Part shown: positions 6,972 to 11,957 of the stretch, in pieces
Numbering within the stretch: position 1 is the stretch's first letter
How the letters are laid out: every line of letters starts with the position of its first letter
Source of the DNA: Desulfobacterales bacterium
Lineage (GTDB): Bacteria; Desulfobacterota; DSM-4660; Desulfatiglandales; JALVZP01
Length of the DNA: 11,957 nt
Reading direction: 5' to 3'
Assembly (NCBI GenBank): GCA_027064285.1
Contig: JAMOPX010000145.1
Location: forward strand, 1-11,957
Notes under the pieces: model-generated
What the model was told of the DNA's origin: nothing
Seen by the model: only the letters and a program-made list of their open reading frames with translations
Database searches by the model: none
Program-made: the position numbers and the translations under genes

Positions 6972-7862
6972 ATGACTGCAAAACTTATAAAAGGCACAGA
7001 GATTAGAGAGGAGATACTAAAAGAGATAGAAGAAGAGGTAAAACAGATCAAAGAAAAACATGGAGCTGTACCAGGTCTGGTTACCATCCTGGTAGGAGAA
7101 AACCCCGCTTCTGTCTCCTATGTTACCTTAAAAATCAAGACAGCAAAGAGAGTTGGCTTTAAAGAAGTGCAAGAAAATCTACCAGAAAATGTATCAGAAG
7201 AAGAACTATTGGCAATGATTGACAAATACAACAAAGATGACTCAATCCATGGAATATTGGTTCAGCTTCCTCTTCCAAAACACATAGATGAAAAAAAGGT
7301 GCTCTATGCTATTGATCCGGATAAAGATGTAGATGCCTTTCATCCTGTAAATGTAGGAAGATTGGTTATTGGAGAACCAAAGTTTCTGCCCTGTACTCCT
7401 GCTGGTATCCAAGAGATGATTGTAAGAGCAGGAGTTCCAACAGATGGTGCTGAGGTAGTAGTAGTGGGAAGGTCTAACATTGTTGGAAAACCCATTGCTA
7501 TAATGATGATGCAGAAAGGCAGAGGAGCAAATGCTACAGTAACAGTGTGTCATACTGGCACAAAGGATCTGGAGTTTCATTGTAAAAGAGCAGACATATT
7601 GATAGTTGCAGCTGGAAGACCTGGTCTTGTAAAGGCTGAATGGATTAAGCCAGGTGCATGCGTAATAGATGTAGGAGTAAACAGAGTAGGTATCAGTGAA
7701 AAGACAGGCAAGCCTATCCTTAAGGGTGATGTAGATTTTGATAAAGCAAAAGAAATAGCAGGCTGGATTACCCCTGTTCCAGGTGGTGTAGGACCCATGA
7801 CCATCACCATGCTCATGAAAAATACGCTCAATTCCCTTAAATACAAACTTGGGCTGTTATAG
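6972..7862 (+). CDS. folD: Bifunctional methylenetetrahydrofolate dehydrogenase/cyclohydrolase
   Basis: A 296-residue cytoplasmic enzyme of normal family length. It interconverts 5,10-methylene-THF, methenyl-THF and 10-formyl-THF, supplying one-carbon units for purines and, in anaerobes, often for the Wood-Ljungdahl route. AAAGGAG at 6955-6961 lies ten bases before the ATG; the nearer ATG at 6962 meets a stop. Visible motifs are the active-site YVTLK (Y50, K54), the VQLPLP loop (97-102), DKDVDAFHPVNVG (117-129), PCTPAGI (140-146), the nucleotide-binding GRSNIVGKP (166-174), ADILIVAAGRPG (207-218) and the C-terminal PVPGGVGPMT (268-277). All key residues seem present. It ends just before a strong terminator. 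The link to the radical SAM gene upstream is positional only. Confidence 0.96.
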   Translation: MTAKLIKGTEIREEILKEIEEEVKQIKEKHGAVPGLVTILVGENPASVSYVTLKIKTAKRVGFKEVQENLPENVSEEELLAMIDKYNKDDSIHGILVQLPLPKHIDEKKVLYAIDPDKDVDAFHPVNVGRLVIGEPKFLPCTPAGIQEMIVRAGVPTDGAEVVVVGRSNIVGKPIAIMMMQKGRGANATVTVCHTGTKDLEFHCKRADILIVAAGRPGLVKAEWIKPGACVIDVGVNRVGISEKTGKPILKGDVDFDKAKEIAGWITPVPGGVGPMTITMLMKNTLNSLKYKLGLL

Positions 7863-7874
7863 AATAGAAAAGGC

Positions 7875-7909
7875 GAAGGCGGGCTTTTTCACCCGCCTTC
7901 TTTTTCTTT
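7875..7909 (+). terminator. Intrinsic terminator after folD
   Basis: A perfect 9-bp stem GAAGGCGGG (7875-7883) / CCCGCCTTC (7892-7900) with loop CTTTTTCA is followed by TTTTTCTTT (7901-7909). The stop of folD is 12 bases upstream. The last T directly precedes the ATG of trmB, leaving no room for a separate leader. TTTTCT also follows the stem on the minus strand, so weak bidirectional action is possible. Confidence 0.9.
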
Positions 7910-8548
7910 ATGAGAAAGGCCTCCAGAATCAGACCTGCTGAAAAAGAAGCGCTAAGATTCTATCTTCCCCAGATTCAAGTCCCCGATGATGCCATAATAT
8001 CTTCAAATATTTTTGAAAATAAAAGTTCACCTATTTTTGTAGAAATAGGATTTGGAAAAGGAGAATTCTTATATAATATGGCATCTCAGTATCCTGATAT
8101 AAACTTTGTAGGCATTGAAATATTTATCACTGGCATAGCAAAATTGATAAGAAGGATGTGTAACTATAATAATTCAAATCCACTACAACTGAAAAACATA
8201 AAGATCCTTATAAAGGACGCATTTTCTGCTTTAAAAGAAAACTTTTTGGATAACTCTATACAAAAAGCCTTTATTCTTTTTCCAGATCCATGGCCTAAGA
8301 AAAGGCATCATAAAAGAAGACTTATTAATCCAGAATTTGCTCAACTTCTTAAAAAGAGGCTTATAAAAGACGGCTCTGTCCTCATTGCAACAGACCATAA
8401 AGAATATCTTGAGGCCATAAGGGATGTCATGAGAGAAATCGGATTCAAAGAAGAAATGTGCTCAGAACCGTTCGTATTCAATACAAAATATGCTCGGAAG
8501 GCATTGGAAAAAGGAGAAAAAATATATCAGTTTTTATATCAGAAATAG
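7910..8548 (+). CDS. trmB: tRNA (guanine-N7)-methyltransferase
   Basis: A 212-residue SAM-dependent enzyme that makes m7G at position 46 in the tRNA variable loop. The N-terminus, RIRPAEKEALRFYLPQ, matches the family's 'R.T..Q..A....LP' opening and supports the ATG at 7910; upstream the frame meets TAG at 7865 with no other start. SAM motif I is VEIGFGKGEFL (44-54), then FVGIEI (66-71), KDAF (102-105), the signature FPDPWPKKRHHKRR (124-137), TDHKEY (161-166) and the C-terminal TKYARKALEKGEKIY (192-206). No Shine-Dalgarno is possible at normal spacing, because the ten bases before ATG are the end of a terminator stem and its T-tract. A TAGAAT at 7860-7865 could be a -10 placing the hairpin at the very 5' end of a trmB transcript; otherwise read-through from folD is needed. 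Confidence 0.93.
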   Translation: MRKASRIRPAEKEALRFYLPQIQVPDDAIISSNIFENKSSPIFVEIGFGKGEFLYNMASQYPDINFVGIEIFITGIAKLIRRMCNYNNSNPLQLKNIKILIKDAFSALKENFLDNSIQKAFILFPDPWPKKRHHKRRLINPEFAQLLKKRLIKDGSVLIATDHKEYLEAIRDVMREIGFKEEMCSEPFVFNTKYARKALEKGEKIYQFLYQK

Positions 8549-8550
8549 AG

Positions 8551-9288
8551 ATGCATGGATTTATAGCTGTATATTATAGAGAGCTGTTGATATTAAAAAG
8601 GCGTTTTTTCAAGATAATTGCTTCTATGTCTGTTTCACCTTTGCTTTATCTCATAGCATTTGGATATGCGATGGGAGGCTCTGTAGTGATCAATGGACAT
8701 ACATATACAGAGTTTCTTATACCAGGTCTTATTGCCATGAGCACTATGACAAGGGCATTTGCAATAGGCAGTGAAATAAACATAGCCAGATTTTACTGGC
8801 ATATATTTGAAGAATTTCAAGCATCTCCTATAAACAATTGGTCATATGTACTTGGAGAAACCATAGCAGGAGTAACCCGGGCTATGATCTCAGCCTTGAT
8901 TATAGTGTTAGTCGGTCTGGGATTTGGAGTTTCTCTTTTATATGAAAGCCCGTTTTTTTGGTTTTCTATATTCTTAAATGCATTTGTTTTTTCATCCCTT
9001 GCAGTAGCCCTTGCAATGCTTGTAAAATCACATGCTGATCAAGCAATGCTTACCAACTTTGTAATTACACCTATGGGATTCTTAGGTGGTACATTCTTTC
9101 CAGTAGAAAAACTTCCATTATGGGCACAAAAATTTATTTGTATGTTGCCCATTACCCATGCCTCAAAGCTGATAAGAGCATCAGTCTTTGGAAAACCTAT
9201 AAGCTATTTTTCACTCTTATATCTTCTGATTATGGGGATAATATCTTTTGGTATAGCAGTAAGTGTTGTGGATAAAGCAAAAGACTAA
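8551..9288 (+). CDS. ABC-2 type transporter permease
   Basis: A 245-residue inner-membrane protein. The start is the ATG at 8551, two bases after the trmB stop. The frame is open further back into trmB, but residues from there only read trmB in another frame. It has about six hydrophobic segments (about 23-43, 54-72, 107-130, 135-158, 165-183, 216-240). Family marks are YLIAFGYAMGG, the EFLIPGLIAMSTM segment after the first periplasmic loop, and GGTFFPVEKLPLWAQ before the last pair of helices, as in drug- and polysaccharide-export permeases (NodJ/DrrB-like). Such proteins form dimers with an ATPase. No ATPase gene adjoins it on either side within the window, so its partner is encoded elsewhere. 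The cargo is unknown; a link with the export operon or LPS is speculation. Confidence 0.86.
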   Translation: MHGFIAVYYRELLILKRRFFKIIASMSVSPLLYLIAFGYAMGGSVVINGHTYTEFLIPGLIAMSTMTRAFAIGSEINIARFYWHIFEEFQASPINNWSYVLGETIAGVTRAMISALIIVLVGLGFGVSLLYESPFFWFSIFLNAFVFSSLAVALAMLVKSHADQAMLTNFVITPMGFLGGTFFPVEKLPLWAQKFICMLPITHASKLIRASVFGKPISYFSLLYLLIMGIISFGIAVSVVDKAKD

Positions 9289-10103
9289 AGAATACAGATA
9301 AGCTTTTTTCCCGAAAGAAAACTACTTATCAAATCAGTTTTCTGGATAGATTCAGGAAAAGAAATTTCTAACAGATTTGTTTTTTCTACTCTTTTTTCCT
9401 TAACAGGAATCTCTACCTTAGTAATGACATCTTTCGTAATACTTTCTTCAAATCTGGATTTCAGGAAGTAAAATAAACTTTTATTGAAAGTAAGAAATAT
9501 AGAATCCTTATCCACATGATTACCAAAAAGTTCGATCCAAGCTTTTATCACCTCAATAATAATAGTCTCATCTAAAAGAGGGTTATCAATAGAATCAGGC
9601 ACATCTTTAAATAAATACTCAAGAGACTGAGAAGCACCTTCTGCAATTCCTAACAAAGGAGAACTCTCTTTTTCCATAGCTTTGAGGGCTTGATCTACAT
9701 CATACTGATTTAGCTCAAGTTCTGTGGCCAAATGAAGTATCAGATGCCAGCTAATAGAAGCCTTTAGATCCTCAGCTATCTCTTCTTTTACTCCTTTTAC
9801 TCCTTTTATGAGAGTTTTTATATGTCGAAGACCCTCTTCCTGAGTAGGAAAATTTTGCTGGAATATTGCAAAAAGGGCATTTCCTTTTCCCTGCTCTTGT
9901 ACCCATCCCTTATATTCTTTAATAAGCTCTAAAAATCCATCAGGAGGTTTTAATCTCTCATCAGGCAATATGACATTTACCCCATCCCTTTCTTCTGAAT
10001 GCATATACCAAGGCTTACATATAGTTATAGGAAAAAAGGATGATGGTATCTTATCCCACACAATTTTAGGAACAGCACAATGAGGAAATAGATATATGCT
10101 CAT
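9285..10103 (-). CDS. Unrecognised cytoplasmic protein encoded downstream of waaA
   Basis: A 272-residue protein with no signal peptide or membrane segment. AAAGGAG (10116 down to 10110) lies six bases before the ATG, and the waaA stop is one base upstream (TGAAATG), so it is the third gene of lolA-waaA-this. The N-terminus MSIYLFPHCAVPKIV...FFPITICKPWYM has a pattern of hydrophobic strands and a Pro-Trp that I associate with uncharacterised proteins of sulfate reducers, without being able to verify it. The middle is mostly helical (EEGLRHIKTLIK, EIAEDLKASISWHLILHLATELELNQYD, VDQALKAME). From about 230 it is charged, then ends in ISSFLSGKKLICIL. I see no catalytic motif. The context suggests an accessory role in envelope biogenesis, but that is position only. 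Its 3' end overlaps the convergent permease gene by four bases. Confidence 0.75.
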   Translation of the reverse strand: MSIYLFPHCAVPKIVWDKIPSSFFPITICKPWYMHSEERDGVNVILPDERLKPPDGFLELIKEYKGWVQEQGKGNALFAIFQQNFPTQEEGLRHIKTLIKGVKGVKEEIAEDLKASISWHLILHLATELELNQYDVDQALKAMEKESSPLLGIAEGASQSLEYLFKDVPDSIDNPLLDETIIIEVIKAWIELFGNHVDKDSIFLTFNKSLFYFLKSRFEESITKDVITKVEIPVKEKRVEKTNLLEISFPESIQKTDLISSFLSGKKLICIL

Positions 10104-10104
10104 T

Positions 10105-11337
10105 TCAAACTCCTTTCTTGAGATAATTAATTATAACATTTAATGCAGTATTTAAACCACCTTTTTTGGAAGACAAAAAATATCTAAACCTTTTTTTTAC
10201 AGTTTCTCTATCAGAATCAAGAACAGCATTGCATACAAGACATTTAATAAGTTCTCCTTTATCTTTTACCATAAGAACAAGACCTTCATCAAAAAGATCT
10301 TTTCCCACCCACTTAAAGTTATCTATAAAAGGTCCTACACACGGAATAACCCCAAAAGCTAAGGGCTCCAAAAAGTTATGTCCTCCACATGATCTTAAAC
10401 TGCCTCCTACAAATACTGAATTTGCAGCTGAGTAAGTAAAATTCAGTTCTCCTATCTTATCCCAAAGGAGCACATCTGCTTCCCATGATGCATCTTTTAT
10501 CTCTGATCTAAGCTTATAAGTAATTCCCTTTTCTTTCAATGCCTTTTTCCACCATACAACTCTTTCCATATGTCTTGGAAAAAGGGCAATTACACTATTG
10601 CTAAGCACTCTTAAAATCACCTGTATCACCCATAACAGATCCTGTTCTTCCTCCTTCCTAACAGAACCAAGCACTATGATTTTTTTGTTTTTTGGAAGAA
10701 TCTTCTCTACAGGATTATCTTTTATAGTATCTAATTTTATTCTATCAAATTTTATATTATTCATAATTGCTACCTTTTCTTCACCAAATATATATTTATA
10801 TCTCTCAGCATCCTCTTCTGAGATAGCATATATCATGCTGGGAGAAAGCTTTTTCCAAAAAAACTTAAGCTTTTTATAAGCCTTAAAACTTCTTTCACTA
10901 AGCCTTCCGTTTATTAAAAGAACAGGTATATTCCTCTTTTTGCATGTGTACAAAAGAACCGGCCAAAGCTCGGTCTCAATTAATACTACAAGCTTAGGAT
11001 TCCACAGAGAAAGTGCTTTTTTTAAAATAAAAACAAAATCAAAAGGAAGATATCTAATAAAAAGATTCTCTTTGGAAGCCTTCTCCAGTATCTCTTTTCC
11101 CTGTGCAGTATTTGTAGTAGCTATGATTTTTAGTCCCCTTAGATAAGAAACCAGATCTAACAGGATGTAACATTCTCCAACTGATGCAGCGTGGATCCAG
11201 ATATCAAAAGGGCCTTTTTCTTCTTTTTTTATTAAAAGTCTTTCTGTCCATTGATCTCTAAGCTTTGGAATAAAAAAAAGCACAGGAAGTACTATCACCC
11301 ATATAAACTCATAAATCACTAATATAAGCTCTATCAT
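10105..11337 (-). CDS. waaA: 3-deoxy-D-manno-octulosonic acid (Kdo) transferase
   Basis: A 410-residue enzyme, normal for the family (also kdtA). It adds Kdo from CMP-Kdo to the lipid A precursor at the inner membrane's cytoplasmic face. Residues 3-23 are an N-terminal membrane anchor. Motifs: IHAASVGE (48-55) with the conserved catalytic Glu55, ETELWP (121-126), INGRLS (142-147), LGSVRKEEE (223-231), FPRHMER (253-259), DKIGELN (293-299) and FVGGSLRSCGGHNFLEP (309-325) for nucleotide-sugar binding. Small departures from the usual text are GSVRKEEE for GS(T/S)RKGEE, and WDKIGEL for DTIGEL. Neither removes an obvious catalytic residue. The start ATG overlaps the lolA stop (ATGA), indicating coupling. 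Whether it adds one or two Kdo units cannot be told. Confidence 0.93.
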   Translation of the reverse strand: MIELILVIYEFIWVIVLPVLFFIPKLRDQWTERLLIKKEEKGPFDIWIHAASVGECYILLDLVSYLRGLKIIATTNTAQGKEILEKASKENLFIRYLPFDFVFILKKALSLWNPKLVVLIETELWPVLLYTCKKRNIPVLLINGRLSERSFKAYKKLKFFWKKLSPSMIYAISEEDAERYKYIFGEEKVAIMNNIKFDRIKLDTIKDNPVEKILPKNKKIIVLGSVRKEEEQDLLWVIQVILRVLSNSVIALFPRHMERVVWWKKALKEKGITYKLRSEIKDASWEADVLLWDKIGELNFTYSAANSVFVGGSLRSCGGHNFLEPLAFGVIPCVGPFIDNFKWVGKDLFDEGLVLMVKDKGELIKCLVCNAVLDSDRETVKKRFRYFLSSKKGGLNTALNVIINYLKKGV

Positions 11338-11957
11338 TTTTCTTGTATGACTTTTACACCGGGTGGAGGGATGAATGTAAATAAGTTATCATTAATCTCC
11401 TTGGAGACTTCTTTTTTTATTTTAAAGCATGTAATACTGCCCAGCAGATTATATATTTTAACCTCAATGATTCTATGACATGTCTTATCTACAGATATCT
11501 CTATTCTGTCTATATCCTGCCAGTTTTTATTTGGCTTCAAGACAAAAGTAAATTTACCCTGAGGAGATATAACAAAATCTTCTTTTATAGTTTTCATGCC
11601 ATTAAATATACTGGTTAGTATCGAGATCTCCTTAGCAAAGCTTTCTGGACTATATTTATGTACAATCCTTTTCTGAGGAATATACCACCATACCTGCTTT
11701 CCGTCACACAAAACAGATTCATGCTCTGGCTCTTTTTGATCTATCCTGATATAATAGGGTGGCTTAAGAAATATTTTTCCCATGGCCAGATCCGTCTGTT
11801 TTGACTCTCCTAACATAGCCATAGTAGTGGAGATTATATATCTATCGTAGGTGAGAACAAGTCCATTTAAGTGAGTATATTTTTCTTCCAGTTTTTTTAA
11901 ACAATAACATGAATTAGCAAGGACTGAGACCTGAAAAGAAAAAAGAAAAGCAATTAT
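11334..11957 (-). CDS. lolA: Outer-membrane lipoprotein carrier protein LolA, 5' end beyond the window
   Basis: The frame is open from the stop at 11334-11336 to the right edge, giving at least 207 residues. The ATG at 11822 is internal. Upstream of it the frame reads IIAFLFSFQVSVLANS, the core and cleavage region of a Sec signal peptide, then LEEKYTHLNGLVLTYDRYI, the normal first strand of LolA. Only the first few codons are missing. Further family features are the strand GKIFLKPPYYIRID, then CDGKQVWWYIPQKRIV, ISPQGKFTFVLKPN, and a final TFIPPPGVKV like the 'F.PP.GV.V' ending of LolA. The protein ferries lipoproteins released by LolCDE across the periplasm; here its clients would include the Wza-like lipoprotein. 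Its last codon overlaps the waaA start. Identity with the looser LolA-like family of other function is possible. Confidence 0.83.
   Translation of the reverse strand: MIAFLFSFQVSVLANSCYCLKKLEEKYTHLNGLVLTYDRYIISTTMAMLGESKQTDLAMGKIFLKPPYYIRIDQKEPEHESVLCDGKQVWWYIPQKRIVHKYSPESFAKEISILTSIFNGMKTIKEDFVISPQGKFTFVLKPNKNWQDIDRIEISVDKTCHRIIEVKIYNLLGSITCFKIKKEVSKEINDNLFTFIPPPGVKVIQEK

Noticed and set aside
8458..8550. Upstream start for the ABC permease inside trmB
   Set aside because: The added residues are trmB read in another frame and resemble no permease N-terminus; the ATG at 8551 fits the coupled layout.
10166..10879. Plus-strand frames opposite waaA
   Set aside because: All lie within a well-supported gene on the other strand and have no ribosome sites or recognisable domains.
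11334..11822. Short lolA beginning at the ATG at 11822
   Set aside because: The frame continues upstream with a signal-peptide core and the first LolA strand up to the edge, so the gene is cut by the window.

Overview
The window is AT-rich, densely packed DNA from a Gram-negative bacterium. It encodes Kdo transferase (WaaA), the lipoprotein carrier LolA, a Wza-type outer-membrane export lipoprotein and an outer-membrane beta-barrel, so the cell has an LPS-bearing outer membrane. Lys/Glu/Ile-rich proteins, a PflX-type radical SAM enzyme and a B12-type radical SAM enzyme suggest an anaerobe, possibly a thermophilic member of the Desulfobacterota. That placement is inferred from composition and gene content only.

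Layout. (1) 1-439, minus: the N-terminal part of a probable B12-binding radical SAM protein that runs off the left edge. (2) 433-735: a divergent intergenic region with a probable promoter for each direction. On the minus strand it also carries what looks like a decayed gene, whose three readable pieces are split by two frame changes and a stop. (3) 735-5956, plus: a polysaccharide-export operon made of a FecR-like proline-rich periplasmic protein, an outer-membrane beta-barrel, a Wza-like lipoprotein and a Wzc-type chain-length regulator fused to a BY-type tyrosine kinase. A 16-bp RNA hairpin lies between the barrel gene and wza. (4) 5949-6890: a PflX-like radical SAM protein overlapping the kinase gene. 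(5) 6972-7862: folD, closed by a strong intrinsic terminator. (6) 7910-9288: trmB, whose ATG directly abuts the terminator T-tract, then an ABC-2 type permease two bases downstream. (7) 9285-11957, minus: a tight operon lolA - waaA - unknown gene that converges on the permease with a 4-base overlap. lolA runs off the right edge.

How the genes work together. The four export genes look like an envelope-spanning polysaccharide secretion machine. The Wza-like protein is short and lacks an obvious C-terminal membrane helix, so the neighbouring beta-barrel is a good candidate for the outer-membrane pore. The FecR-like protein may be a periplasmic spacer or scaffold. The kinase has a C-terminal tyrosine cluster and an unusual tyrosine-every-third-residue N-terminal tail. 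No glycosyltransferase, flippase or polymerase is in the window, so the polymer cannot be named. The right-hand operon serves outer-membrane biogenesis: lipoprotein transport and Kdo addition to lipid A.

No rRNA, tRNA, CRISPR array or insertion sequence was seen.
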